From assembly GCA_023421395.1 (NCBI GenBank), contig JAEZTL010000006.1, forward strand, positions 1-64,000: 64,000 nucleotides of DNA, read 5' to 3'. The notes below the pieces were generated by a model that was not told where the DNA came from, did not search any database, and was given only the letters and a program-made list of their open reading frames with translations. Origin of the DNA: Bacillota bacterium (GTDB taxonomy: Bacteria > Bacillota > Clostridia > Christensenellales > Aristaeellaceae). Positions 51,473-59,846 of this stretch are shown here, piece by piece (position 1 is the stretch's first letter; each line of letters starts with the position of its first letter). A program made the position numbers and the translations under genes.

Positions 51473-51481
51473 GGAAAAGCC

Positions 51482-51510
51482 TTTACATCCCGCGGCGGCC
51501 GTACTATAAT
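51482..51510 (+). promoter_or_regulatory. Promoter of asnS
   Basis: TTTACA, 17-bp spacer, TATAAT; the predicted leader is about 25 nt, too short for a T-box. Confidence 0.8.
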
Positions 51511-51541
51511 GATCCTTAAACCGACCGAAAGGGTGTTTTTC

Positions 51542-52939
51542 ATGGCCGACACCACCGTCAGATCGCTGTACCGCACACCGCCCAAGGCGGATCAGCCGTC
51601 TATCCGCGTCAGCGGCTGGGTGCGCACGATGCGTGAAAGCAAGGCCTTCGCCTTCATCGAACTGAGCGACGGCACGTTTTTCAAGCCCCTGCAGCTGGTG
51701 CTGGAGGAGGAGAGGCTCCCCGGCTACCGGGAGCTGACCCGCGCCATTGGCGTGGGCGCTTCGATTGCGGCCGAAGGCACGCTGGTTTTGACGCCCGACG
51801 CGAAGCAGCCCTTCGAGCTGAAGGTGGAAGCGCTCACCGTCATCGGCGTCAGCCCCAGCGACTATCCGCTGCAGAAGAAGCGGCACACGCTGGAATACCT
51901 GCGCACCATCGCGCACCTGAGGCCCCGGGCCAACCTCTTCCAATGCGCGTTCCGCATCCGCTCCATTGCGGCTCAGGCGGTGCACCGCTTCATGCACGAC
52001 CGGGGCTTCGTCTACGTGCATACGCCCATCTTCACGGGCAGTGACTGCGAGGGCGCGGGCGAGATGTTTCAGGTGACCACGCTCCCCATCGGCGATCCCC
52101 CCCGCACCGAGGATGGCGCGGTGGATTTCGACAAGGACTTCTTTGGAAAGCCGGTATCGCTGACGGTTTCGGGCCAGCTCAACGCCGAGACGTTCGCGCT
52201 GGCCTTCCGCGACGTGTACACCTTCGGGCCCACTTTCCGCGCCGAGCAGAGCTACACCGCGCGCCACGCGGCGGAGTTCTGGATGATCGAGCCGGAGATG
52301 GCCTTCGCCACGCTCAAGGAGGACATGCAGTTTCAGGAGGATCTGGTCAAGTACCTGATCGGCGCGGTGCTTGAGGAAGCGCCGGAGGAGATGGAGTTTT
52401 TGAACGGCTTCGTCGACCCGGGCCTCGTCGAACGCCTCACCGCCGTGCGTGACGCGGACTTCGCCCGCGTCACCTACACCGAGGCGGTGGAAATCCTGAA
52501 AAACTGCGGCGCGGACTTCGAATACCCGGTGTTCTGGGGCTGCGACCTGCAGACCGAGCACGAGCGCTACCTGACCGAGAGACACTTTGGCCGGCCGGTG
52601 TTTGTCACCGACTACCCCAAGGAGATCAAGGCCTTCTATATGCGCATGAACGACGACGGCAAGACCGTCGCGGCGGCGGATCTCTTGGTGCCGGGCATCG
52701 GGGAGCTCTGCGGCGGCAGCCAGCGCGAGGAGCGCGAGGAGCTTCTGCGCGGGCGCATCGAGGAAATGGGCATGAATCCCGAGGATTACTGGTGGTACCT
52801 GGAGCTGCGCAAGTACGGCTCGGTGCCCCACGCGGGTTTTGGCATGGGCTTTGAACGGCTCATCATGTACCTGACCGGCATCGGCAACATCCGCGATGTG
52901 CTGCCTTTCCCGAGAACCACCCGGAACGCGGAGTTTTAA
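51542..52939 (+). CDS. asnS: Asparaginyl-tRNA synthetase
   Basis: 465 aa, class IIb. N-terminal OB-fold anticodon-binding domain about 15-115 (IRVSGWVRTMRESKAFAFIELSDG), then the catalytic core: motif 1 RPRANLFQCAFRIRS, GSDCEGAGEMF, motif 2 FGPTFRAEQSYTARHAAEFWMIEPE and motif 3 GFGMGFERLIMYLTGIGNIRDVLPFPRT. The SGQLNAE segment fits AsnRS. ATG 51542 has AAAGGG upstream. Presence suggests direct Asn-tRNA charging rather than only the amidotransferase route. Confidence 0.95.
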   Translation: MADTTVRSLYRTPPKADQPSIRVSGWVRTMRESKAFAFIELSDGTFFKPLQLVLEEERLPGYRELTRAIGVGASIAAEGTLVLTPDAKQPFELKVEALTVIGVSPSDYPLQKKRHTLEYLRTIAHLRPRANLFQCAFRIRSIAAQAVHRFMHDRGFVYVHTPIFTGSDCEGAGEMFQVTTLPIGDPPRTEDGAVDFDKDFFGKPVSLTVSGQLNAETFALAFRDVYTFGPTFRAEQSYTARHAAEFWMIEPEMAFATLKEDMQFQEDLVKYLIGAVLEEAPEEMEFLNGFVDPGLVERLTAVRDADFARVTYTEAVEILKNCGADFEYPVFWGCDLQTEHERYLTERHFGRPVFVTDYPKEIKAFYMRMNDDGKTVAAADLLVPGIGELCGGSQREEREELLRGRIEEMGMNPEDYWWYLELRKYGSVPHAGFGMGFERLIMYLTGIGNIRDVLPFPRTTRNAEF

Positions 52940-52960
52940 CCGCGCGAAAACCGAATAACA

Positions 52961-52998
52961 GACAGTTCGAGGCCCTCCTGTCTCTAAACAAAACCAGG
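52961..52998 (+). promoter_or_regulatory. preQ1-I riboswitch aptamer upstream of queT
   Basis: Short aptamer: stem GACAG (52961-52965) with CTGTC (52978-52982), loop beginning TTCG, a pyrimidine-rich CCCTCC before the 3' strand, and an A-rich tail CTAAACAAAACCAGG that can form the pseudoknot. This is the compact preQ1-I layout. It is followed by two hairpins and by a gene for a preQ1/queuosine transporter, which strongly supports the call. Confidence 0.7.
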
Positions 52999-53022
52999 TG
53001 AAAGGCGCCGTCAGGCGTCTTC

Positions 53023-53053
53023 AAAAGGGGCGCATTTCGCGCCCCTTGATTTT
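53023..53053 (+). terminator. Terminator in the queT leader (riboswitch expression platform) / end of asnS
   Basis: AAGGGGCGC ATTTC GCGCCCCTT followed by GATTTT. A second hairpin GGCCGCCC/GGGCGGCC follows at 53054-53072. Either could be the ligand-controlled switch. Confidence 0.75.
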
Positions 53054-53096
53054 GGGCCGCCCTTGGGCGGCCATACTTTTTGTTGGAGGTATCGCC

Positions 53097-53564
53097 ATGA
53101 AAATTGATCTCCGGTTTCTCCTTCGCGCCGCGGTGATCGCCGCGCTGTACGCCGCCGTCACGCTGCTCCTGGCGCCCATCAGCTACGGGCCGCTGCAGCT
53201 GCGCGTCGCCGAGGCGCTGACGCTTCTCCCCATCCTGACCCCCGCCGCCGTGCCGGGGCTCTTCGTCGGCTGTCTGGCGGCCAACCTCCTCGGCGGCGCG
53301 ACGGCGCTGGACGTGGTGTTCGGTTCGCTGGCGACGCTGGCGGCGGCGCTTCTCACGCGGCGGCTCCGGAATCGCCCCCTCGTCGCCGCGCTGCCTCCGG
53401 TGCTGGTCAACGCGCTGGTGGTGGGCGCGGTGCTGGCGCTGGCCTACAACATGCCATTTTGGCTGACGGCGCTGGAGGTGGGCGCGGGGCAGCTGGGCGC
53501 CTGTTACGCGCTGGGCCTGCCAATTTACTACGCGCTTCGACGGCTGCCAGCCCATATCTGGTAG
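53097..53564 (+). CDS. queT: QueT-family queuosine-precursor transporter (ECF S component)
   Basis: 155 aa, five to six membrane helices. Family pattern: AAVIAALYAAVTLLLAPISYGPLQLRVAEALTLLPIL, PGLFVGCLAANLLGGATALDVVFGSLATL and a C-terminal YALGLPIYYAL. It is the substrate-binding membrane component for preQ1 uptake through an ECF module whose energising genes are not in this window. ATG 53097 has GGAGG at 7 nt. Controlled by the preQ1 riboswitch directly upstream. Confidence 0.92.
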   Translation: MKIDLRFLLRAAVIAALYAAVTLLLAPISYGPLQLRVAEALTLLPILTPAAVPGLFVGCLAANLLGGATALDVVFGSLATLAAALLTRRLRNRPLVAALPPVLVNALVVGAVLALAYNMPFWLTALEVGAGQLGACYALGLPIYYALRRLPAHIW

Positions 53565-53623
53565 ATACGACAGACTTCTTACGCAATATGTTGGCCATGT
53601 TTGTTAATTATTATCCGGAAGGC

Positions 53624-53652
53624 TTGAATCTGTAACAGAATTGAAATATAAT
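53624..53652 (+). promoter_or_regulatory. Promoter of the second wall-protein gene
   Basis: TTGAAT, 17-bp spacer, TATAAT; 35 nt before the TTG start. Confidence 0.78.
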
Positions 53653-53687
53653 GGAGGCGATTCACAGGCTGGAAGGAAGGTGTGCGT

Positions 53688-54608
53688 TTGGGCATGAAGG
53701 TTTGGATGAAGCGGCTTCTGATTGCCATCGCGATCCTGGCGTGCGCGGGGCTGATCCATCAGAGTACCGCGGATGCCGCGACGGTGTTCAAGGCGAAATC
53801 CACCTGCAAGCTTTACAGCAAGATCTCCAAGAAGGCCAAGACGCTCAAGGTCGCCAAGGGCCGCGCGGTGAAGGTTTATGCGGTCAAGGGCAATTGGTGC
53901 AAGGTTACAGTGGGCGGCGTCAAGGGCTACATGCAGAAATCCTCGCTGACCAAGAGTGTCAAATCCAAGTCCAGCTCCATCCGTACGCTGAGGGGCGGCA
54001 ACACGGGCTCCGCGGTCAAAAAGCTCCAGACGCAATTGGCCAAGCGCGGCTTCATCAGCAAGAGCGCCGTCAACGGTTATTACGGCTCCGTCACCGCCCG
54101 GGCCATCCGGCAGTACCAGATGATGTCCGGCCTCTCCGCCTCCGGCACCGCCACCACCGCGACGATCCGCAAGCTCTTCTCCTCCGGAAGCCGCCGCCCC
54201 AAGGTGACGGCGACCAGCTGGTCCAACTACTCGATGAGCAAGGTATTCCCCGACGGCACGCTGGCCACCATCGTGGACCTCAACACCGGCGCCAGGATGC
54301 GCATCCGCCGCGTGGGCGGCCACAATCACTTTGATGTGGAACCGGCCTACGCCTCTGATACGGCGGTGCTCAAGCGCATGTATGGCGGCACCTGGTCCTG
54401 GGACAGCCGCGCCGTGCTGCTCATTGTCCGGGGGCACTACATCGCCGGCGCGATCAACGGCATGCCCCACGGCGACGAGATCAGCCACTCCAACAACTTC
54501 GACGGGCAGTTTTGCCTGCACCTGAAGGGCAGCACCACCCACGGCAGCGGTGACTCCAATGCCGCGCACCAGGCGAATATTCGCAGGGTATACAGCTACT
54601 TCAACTGA
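53688..54608 (+). CDS. Secreted SH3/peptidoglycan-binding protein, paralogue of the 19.3-kb protein
   Basis: 306 aa. Signal peptide to about residue 27 (LIHQSTADA), one SH3-like domain (about 30-83, TCKLYSKISKKAKTLKV), a PG_binding_1 domain (about 95-165, LRGGNTGSAVKKLQTQLAKRG) and the same uncharacterised C-terminal domain as the 19.3-kb protein: NHFDVEP, DTAVLKRMYGGTWSW, NGMPHG, GQFCLHL, STTHG and AHQANI. Cys and His positions are conserved between the two. TTG 53688 lies 8 nt after GGAAGG; GTG 53682 and ATG 53694 are alternatives. Followed by its own terminator. Confidence 0.88.
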   Translation: MGMKVWMKRLLIAIAILACAGLIHQSTADAATVFKAKSTCKLYSKISKKAKTLKVAKGRAVKVYAVKGNWCKVTVGGVKGYMQKSSLTKSVKSKSSSIRTLRGGNTGSAVKKLQTQLAKRGFISKSAVNGYYGSVTARAIRQYQMMSGLSASGTATTATIRKLFSSGSRRPKVTATSWSNYSMSKVFPDGTLATIVDLNTGARMRIRRVGGHNHFDVEPAYASDTAVLKRMYGGTWSWDSRAVLLIVRGHYIAGAINGMPHGDEISHSNNFDGQFCLHLKGSTTHGSGDSNAAHQANIRRVYSYFN

Positions 54609-54630
54609 ATAGAAACAGTCGGCAATGAGC

Positions 54631-54657
54631 GCCCTCCCGCATGGCGGGGGGCGTTTT
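54631..54657 (+). terminator. Terminator of the second wall-protein gene
   Basis: CGCCCTCCCGC/GCGGGGGGCG around ATG, then TTTT (one mismatch). Confidence 0.8.
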
Positions 54658-54697
54658 GTCATGCGCTTGCCCGGAAGATCGCGGTGGAACCCGCCCG

Positions 54698-55297
54698 TCA
54701 GAGCATTTCCGCACCTTTGAACGCTTCGTCCAGCAGCGCGAGCTGGTGTTCCGGCGTCATCGGAATGTCGACGTGGTAGAACCCGGCGGGCCTGTCGGGA
54801 ACCGCGCGGCGCAGGCCATCCAGGCAGGACCGCTCGAAGGCGTCGTCTTCGGCGATGAAGTCGGTCTCCACGTAAACTCCGCCGGGCGCGAGCGCGGCGG
54901 CGATTTTCCTGTACAGCCGCACCTTTGTCTCCCGGTCAAAGTGGTGCATCGCCTCCACGGAAACCGCCGCGTGGAAGGGACCGGGGAAGGGCAGCGCGAG
55001 GCAATCGCCCTGAATCAGCGTCAGGCTGCGCCCGGCGTGCTTCTGCCGGAGCGCCGCGAGCATGCGGCTTGAGAGGTCGATGCCGGTCACGCGCGCGTCC
55101 GGGCACAGCCGGAACACCTCGTCCAGCTCCAGCCCCGTGCCGCAGCCCAGATCCAAAAGCTTCAGACCCGGCGCGAGTGGCAGCGCCCGCGCCGTTTCCG
55201 CGTAAAACACACCGGAGCCGGCCACGTTTTTTCGCATGTGCGTCTCGTACCCGTCCACCCGCGCGTCGAAAAACGCGGCCATCTCTTCCAGCGGCAT
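54698..55297 (-). CDS. Class I SAM-dependent methyltransferase
   Basis: 199 aa. SAM-binding motif I LLDLGCGTGLELDEV near residue 47, motif II VTGIDLSSRML, then IQGDCLALPFPGPFHAAVSVEAMHHF and the post-motif LAPGGVYVETDF. The fold is clear; the substrate is not. Ribosome site AAGGGG is at a longish distance. Single gene, convergent with the second wall-protein gene. Confidence 0.9.
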   Translation of the reverse strand: MPLEEMAAFFDARVDGYETHMRKNVAGSGVFYAETARALPLAPGLKLLDLGCGTGLELDEVFRLCPDARVTGIDLSSRMLAALRQKHAGRSLTLIQGDCLALPFPGPFHAAVSVEAMHHFDRETKVRLYRKIAAALAPGGVYVETDFIAEDDAFERSCLDGLRRAVPDRPAGFYHVDIPMTPEHQLALLDEAFKGAEML

Positions 55298-55373
55298 TGA
55301 ATCATCCCCTTTTTGCCACTATATCACATCCGGCGGGAAGAAAATGCCGCCAGGCGCATTCCAATCATTTAAT

Positions 55374-55402
55374 TTGACAGATTTCCGTGCGAGGCGTACA
55401 AT
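55374..55402 (+). promoter_or_regulatory. Promoter of alaS
   Basis: TTGACA (perfect), 17-bp spacer, TACAAT. Leader only about 30 nt, so no T-box. Confidence 0.82.
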
Positions 55403-55437
55403 GAAATGTGAAATTTTGACGATGAGGAAGATTTTTC

Positions 55438-57402
55438 ATGAGCATTTCGCACTCCTCCGAGCTGCGCCAGCTGTTTCTCAAATTCTTTGAATCCAAGGGC
55501 CATGCGGTGATTCCGTCGGCGTCGGTTATTCCCGAGAACGACCCGACGGTTTTGTTCACGACGGCGGGTATGCACCCGCTGGTTCCGTACCTCCTGGGCG
55601 CGAAGCACCCGATGGGCACGCGGCTCACCGACGTGCAGAAATGCATCCGCACCGGTGACATCGAGGATGTGGGCGACCCCAGCCACCTGACGTTTTTTGA
55701 GATGCTGGGCAATTGGTCGCTGGGCGACTACTTCAAAAAAGAGGCCATCTCCTGGAGCTGGGAATTCCTGACCAGCCCCGAATGGCTTGGGCTGGACCCC
55801 AGCCGCCTGGCCTTCTCGGTGTTCGCGGGCGACGAAGGCGTGCCCCGCGATGAAGAGGCCGCCTCGCTCTGGCGTGAACAGGGCGTGCCCGCCGAACGCA
55901 TCTTCTATCTGCCCCGCAAAAACAACTGGTGGGGCCCCGCCGGCACCACCGGCCCCTGCGGCCCGGACTCCGAGATGTTCATCATCACCGACAAGGAGCC
56001 CTGCGGGCCCGACTGTTCGCCCGCCTGCGACTGCGGGCGGTACCTCGAGATCTGGAACGACGTGTTCATGCAGTACAACAAGCAGACGGACGGCACATAC
56101 ATCCCGCTTGAGCAGAAGAACGTGGACACCGGCATGGGCCTCGAGCGCACCATCGGCGTCCTGACGGGCGCGAAGTCCGTCTACGAAACCGACCTCTTCA
56201 CCGGCATCCTGGGCAAGATCGCCGAGTTGTCGGGCAAAAAGTATGGCGAAGACCCGGAGATCACCCGCTCCATGCGCATCATCGCCGACCACGTGCGCAC
56301 CGCCACCTTCATCATCGGCGACGACCGCGGCGTCACCCCCTCCAATGTGGACCAGGGCTACGTGCTCCGGCGGCTGATCCGTCGCGCGGTGCGCCACGGC
56401 ATGAACATCGCGCTGCCCATCGGCGCCACGTCGAAGATCGCCGAGGTCATCGTGAGCCAGTACGCCAGCGTGTATCCGGAGCTTGAGCGCAACCGCGCCC
56501 ACATCCTGGAGCAGTTCGACCTGGAGGAGGACCGCTTCCAGCGCACGCTGAAGCAGGGCATGCGCGAATTCGACAAGCTCATCGCGGAGATCGGCCGCGT
56601 GAAGGGCGCGGTGGACGCCTTTGAGGCGGGGCTCGCCGCCGGCCCGAAGGCCGCCGCGGAAGCCCTCGCCGCCCAGCTACGCCCCACGCCGGAGAATCAG
56701 GGCGTGATCGAGGCGCTGCGTTCGGGCGCCGTCTCCTACCCGGAGATCGCGCGGGAACTGCGCGTGCGCCTTGGGATGATCGACGGCCGCGCCGCCTTCA
56801 AGCTCTACGATACCTATGGATTCCCCATTGAAATCACCACCGAGATGGCCCGGGAAAAGGGCCTGGTGGTAGACGAGGAAGGCTTCAACGAGCGCTTCCG
56901 CCAGCACCAGGAGAAGAGCCACGCCGGCGCGGAGCAGCGCTTCAAAGGCGGCCTGGCGGACACCACAGAAGAGACGGCCAAGCTGCACACGGCAACCCAC
57001 CTTCTACACGCGGCGCTTCGCAAGGTGCTGGGCGGCGAAGTGGCCCAGAAAGGCTCCAACATCACCGCCGAGCGGCTGCGCTTTGACTTCTCCTTCCCCC
57101 GGAAGATGACCGACGAAGAGATCAGGGCCGTCGAGGACATGGTGAACGGCTTCATCAAAACCGGCGGCAGGGTGGTCTGCGAGGAGATGACCGTGGACGA
57201 GGCCAAGGCGGGGGGCGCGATTGGCCTATTCGAATCCAAGTATGGCGAGCGCGTCAAGGTGTACACCATGGGGACGTTCAGCAAGGAGATCTGCGGCGGC
57301 CCCCACGCGTCGGATGTGGCGGACCTTGCGAGCTTCAAGATTCTGAAGGAGGAGTCCTCCTCTGCGGGCGTGCGCCGCATCAAGGCCGTCATCGGGAAAT
57401 AA
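55438..57402 (+). CDS. alaS: Alanyl-tRNA synthetase, short form lacking the C-Ala domain
   Basis: 654 aa versus about 870 for standard bacterial AlaRS. The catalytic core (SELRQLFLKFFESKGHAVIPSAS, FTTAGMHPLVPYLLG, GPCGPDSEM, NMDTGMGLERT-like VDTGMGLERT) and tRNA-recognition part (GYVLRRLIRRAVRHG) are complete. The editing domain is present with HTATH (His517/His521) and CGGPH (Cys619/His623). The chain stops right after SAGVRRIKAVIGK, so the oligomerisation/C-Ala (DHHA1) region is absent. The next gene starts 19 nt later with its own ribosome site, so this is not a recent truncation by frameshift. Confidence 0.92.
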   Translation: MSISHSSELRQLFLKFFESKGHAVIPSASVIPENDPTVLFTTAGMHPLVPYLLGAKHPMGTRLTDVQKCIRTGDIEDVGDPSHLTFFEMLGNWSLGDYFKKEAISWSWEFLTSPEWLGLDPSRLAFSVFAGDEGVPRDEEAASLWREQGVPAERIFYLPRKNNWWGPAGTTGPCGPDSEMFIITDKEPCGPDCSPACDCGRYLEIWNDVFMQYNKQTDGTYIPLEQKNVDTGMGLERTIGVLTGAKSVYETDLFTGILGKIAELSGKKYGEDPEITRSMRIIADHVRTATFIIGDDRGVTPSNVDQGYVLRRLIRRAVRHGMNIALPIGATSKIAEVIVSQYASVYPELERNRAHILEQFDLEEDRFQRTLKQGMREFDKLIAEIGRVKGAVDAFEAGLAAGPKAAAEALAAQLRPTPENQGVIEALRSGAVSYPEIARELRVRLGMIDGRAAFKLYDTYGFPIEITTEMAREKGLVVDEEGFNERFRQHQEKSHAGAEQRFKGGLADTTEETAKLHTATHLLHAALRKVLGGEVAQKGSNITAERLRFDFSFPRKMTDEEIRAVEDMVNGFIKTGGRVVCEEMTVDEAKAGGAIGLFESKYGERVKVYTMGTFSKEICGGPHASDVADLASFKILKEESSSAGVRRIKAVIGK

Positions 57403-57421
57403 TACCAAGGAGGGCTGCGCC

Positions 57422-58777
57422 ATGAAACACCTGTCGGAAATGAGCTTTGCGGAGCTGCTCGACCCCCGGGGCTACGACTGCCCCTATTGCGGCAAACATC
57501 ATACCACCGGCCTCAAGGCCTTCGAGGCGGGGCGCGGCGTCGTGAAGGCGCTGCCGGGCATGCTGAAGGCGCTGGGCATCCAAAAGCCCTTCATCGTGTG
57601 CGACAAGAATACGATGAAGGCCGCGGGCGGGACGGTGGAGGCGCTTCTGAAGGAAGCGGGCATTCCCTACAAGCTCTACATGCTGACCGCGGACCATGTG
57701 GAGCCGGACGAGTTCTCCGTGGGCGCCATCACGATGGCGCTTGACCCCTCCTGCGACGGCGTCGTGGCCGTGGGCAGCGGCGTTGTCAACGATTGCTGCA
57801 AGGTGGTCGCCCACGCGGCGGGCAAGCCCCAGGTGGTGGTGGGCACCGCGCCGTCCATGGACGGCTACGCGTCGGACTCCTCCTCCATGCACGTCAATTC
57901 CGTCAAATCCACGCTCTATAACGCCTGCCCCGTGGGCATTCTGTGCGACAGCGAGATCATGAGCCAGGCGCCGATGCGCATGCTGTGGGCCGGCCTGGGC
58001 GACATGATCGCCAAATATGTGTCCGTGTGCGAGTGGCGCATCGCCAACCTCATCATCGGCGAGGAGTACTGCGAGGAGATCGCGGGGCTCATGCGCGCGT
58101 CGGTCGAGAAGATCGTCGAAAACGCGCAGTGCCTCGCTTCCCGGGACCCCGAGGCCATCCAGGCGGTGGCGGAAGGCTTGGTTATGTCCGGCGTGGCGAT
58201 GTCGTTTGCGCTGTCCTCCCGGCCCGCGTCGGGCCTCGAGCACTACTTCTCCCACATGTGGGAGATGATGGGCATGGAGCGCGGCCAGAAGGCCGACCTG
58301 CACGGCATTCAGGTGGGCGTGGGCACCCGGCTGACGCTGGGCCTTTACGACTGGATCAGGACCCTCACCCCCGACCGGAAGCGCGCCACGGACTTCATGG
58401 CCTCCTTTGACCCCGTGGCCTGGGAGGCGATGGTTCGCCGCATCTTCGGTGCTACCGCGCCGCAGATCCTGGCCATTGAGGCCCGCACGAAAAAGAACGA
58501 CCCTGCGAATCATTTGAAGCGCTTTGACGCCATCGAGAAGAACTGGCCCGAAATTCTCAAGATCATCGAGGAAGAATTGCCCGATACCGATAAGATCGAC
58601 CGGCTGATGCGCGACCTTGAAATGCCCCGGGTGCCGAAGGACCTGGGCATCTCCGAGGAGGACGCCAAGGATGCCTTTACCGGAGCCCGCGAGATTCGGG
58701 ACAAGTACCTGTCCTGCAGCGTGCTGTGGGATATGGGCCTGACCGAGGAGGCCAGGGCGAGGATCCACGCAGAGTAA
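57422..58777 (+). CDS. sn-glycerol-1-phosphate dehydrogenase (AraM/EgsA family)
   Basis: 451 aa. Fe/Zn-dependent dehydrogenase fold: GVVAVGSGVVNDCCKVVAH as the NAD-binding segment, TAPSMDGYASDSSS, and metal ligands Asp/His in SGLEHYFSHMWE and DLHGIQVGVGTRL. An unusual N-terminal CPYCGKHH segment near residue 20 may bind metal. The enzyme reduces dihydroxyacetone phosphate to glycerol-1-phosphate, the archaeal-type stereoisomer, used by some Bacillota for heptaprenyl-glycerol lipids. It follows alaS by 19 nt with AAGGAGGG. Confidence 0.9.
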   Translation: MKHLSEMSFAELLDPRGYDCPYCGKHHTTGLKAFEAGRGVVKALPGMLKALGIQKPFIVCDKNTMKAAGGTVEALLKEAGIPYKLYMLTADHVEPDEFSVGAITMALDPSCDGVVAVGSGVVNDCCKVVAHAAGKPQVVVGTAPSMDGYASDSSSMHVNSVKSTLYNACPVGILCDSEIMSQAPMRMLWAGLGDMIAKYVSVCEWRIANLIIGEEYCEEIAGLMRASVEKIVENAQCLASRDPEAIQAVAEGLVMSGVAMSFALSSRPASGLEHYFSHMWEMMGMERGQKADLHGIQVGVGTRLTLGLYDWIRTLTPDRKRATDFMASFDPVAWEAMVRRIFGATAPQILAIEARTKKNDPANHLKRFDAIEKNWPEILKIIEEELPDTDKIDRLMRDLEMPRVPKDLGISEEDAKDAFTGAREIRDKYLSCSVLWDMGLTEEARARIHAE

Positions 58778-58815
58778 GGGTGCTGCCTGCTCATAAGCCC
58801 CGTCATACCTTCCAA

Positions 58816-58857
58816 ACGCGTTCCCCGCGCGCACATGCGCGCGGGGAACGCGTTTTT
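58816..58857 (+). terminator. Terminator of the alaS operon
   Basis: CGCGTTCCCCGCGCGC/GCGCGCGGGGAACGCG with an ACAT loop, then TTTTTT. Confidence 0.93.
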
Positions 58858-58952
58858 TATCATCCGTCAGCGCGCAGATCGGCGGCAAAAAAACCATTCT
58901 TCAGCCCGCCGCCTTTGCTTTTCGTTTCCTCGGGGGGAGGGATCAAGGGAAA

Positions 58953-59777
58953 TCATTGCCCATTACGGGGCGCTGAGCGGAGCCCCGCATCATTTTCTCC
59001 CTTCGGCAGCGTAACGATTACCTCCACGCTCGTGGGTGTGTCCACGACGCGGCTGACCGCCTTGACGCCGACCCGGTTCAGCGAACGCACGGTGGAGAGC
59101 AGCGCGTTGACGAACATGCGCTGGTCGCGGCAGTAGATGCGCACCCGCCGGGGTTTTGCCGCCGCGCGGCCGAGGCGTTCGACGACGTCCTCCAGCGCGC
59201 GCACGCTCATGCCCTCCGCCGAGGCCCGCCCGGCCAGCGCCAGCTGCGCCGCTTCGCCCGGCGCACGGAGCAGCGCCCGCGCGTGGCGCTCGCCAAGCGG
59301 CGCGTCCCGGAGCGCCTCCAGCACGGAGGGCGGCAGCGTCAAAAGCCGCAAAAGGTTCGCCACCGCGCTCTGACTGCGCCCCAGACGCTGGGCCACCTCG
59401 CGCTGCGTCAGGCCGTAGCGCAGGATCAGCCGCTGGCAGGCCTCGGCCTCGTCCAGGTAATGCAGGTCCTCGCGCTGCAGGTTCTCCACCAGCGACAAAA
59501 TCGCGGCCTCGCCGTCGGAAGCCTCCACCACCAGCGCGTCCACGGTGCGCGCGCCCAGCTTTTTCAGCGCGCGCATGCGCCGTTCTCCGGCAATCAGCTC
59601 ATACCCGCCGTCCACGGCCCTTACCATCGGCGGGGACAGGAGCCCGTCCCGCTGAATGGACTGCGCCAGGGCGGCGATGGAATCCTCGTGAAAGCGGCTG
59701 CGCGGCTGCTGGCCGGACGGCGCGACCGAGTCGATGGGCACCCGCCGGATCACACGGCGCAGCGTGTACTGCTCCAT
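58953..59777 (-). CDS. ParB/Noc-family DNA-binding protein
   Basis: 274 aa. N-terminal CTPase-type ParB domain: SVAPSGQQPRSRFHEDSIAALAQSIQRDGLLSP, YELIAGERRMRALKKLG (GERRxRA motif near 65) and VENLQREDL. A central helix-turn-helix follows (LTQREVAQRLGRSQSAVANLLRLL) and a C-terminal domain that would dimerise. It fits the Noc/ParB group that binds parS- or NBS-type sites in chromosome segregation or division-site control. No ParA gene is adjacent and I see no matching site in the window. Confidence 0.93.
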   Translation of the reverse strand: MEQYTLRRVIRRVPIDSVAPSGQQPRSRFHEDSIAALAQSIQRDGLLSPPMVRAVDGGYELIAGERRMRALKKLGARTVDALVVEASDGEAAILSLVENLQREDLHYLDEAEACQRLILRYGLTQREVAQRLGRSQSAVANLLRLLTLPPSVLEALRDAPLGERHARALLRAPGEAAQLALAGRASAEGMSVRALEDVVERLGRAAAKPRRVRIYCRDQRMFVNALLSTVRSLNRVGVKAVSRVVDTPTSVEVIVTLPKGENDAGLRSAPRNGQ

Positions 59778-59792
59778 CTCAGGCCCTCCAAG

Positions 59793-59819
59793 AAAAAATC
59801 CCGCACTATATATGCGGGA
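59793..59819 (-). terminator. Terminator of the MFS gene
   Basis: Minus strand TCCCGCA/TGCGGGA around TATATAG, then TTTTTT; separates the MFS gene from parB. Confidence 0.85.
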
Positions 59820-59846
59820 AGGCGGGGCGCAAGGCGCGTTCGACGA

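Noticed and set aside
48728..52831. Open minus-strand frame of 1,367 codons opposite the GH13, phosphoesterase and asnS genes
   Set aside because: Antisense to three clearly real genes; low-complexity His/Val/Gly-rich translation typical of GC-rich shadow frames; no ribosome site or domain.
52940..53096. T-box leader for a tRNA synthetase
   Set aside because: The sequence follows asnS and precedes queT; it fits a preQ1 aptamer. asnS and alaS leaders are only about 25-30 nt, too short for T-boxes.
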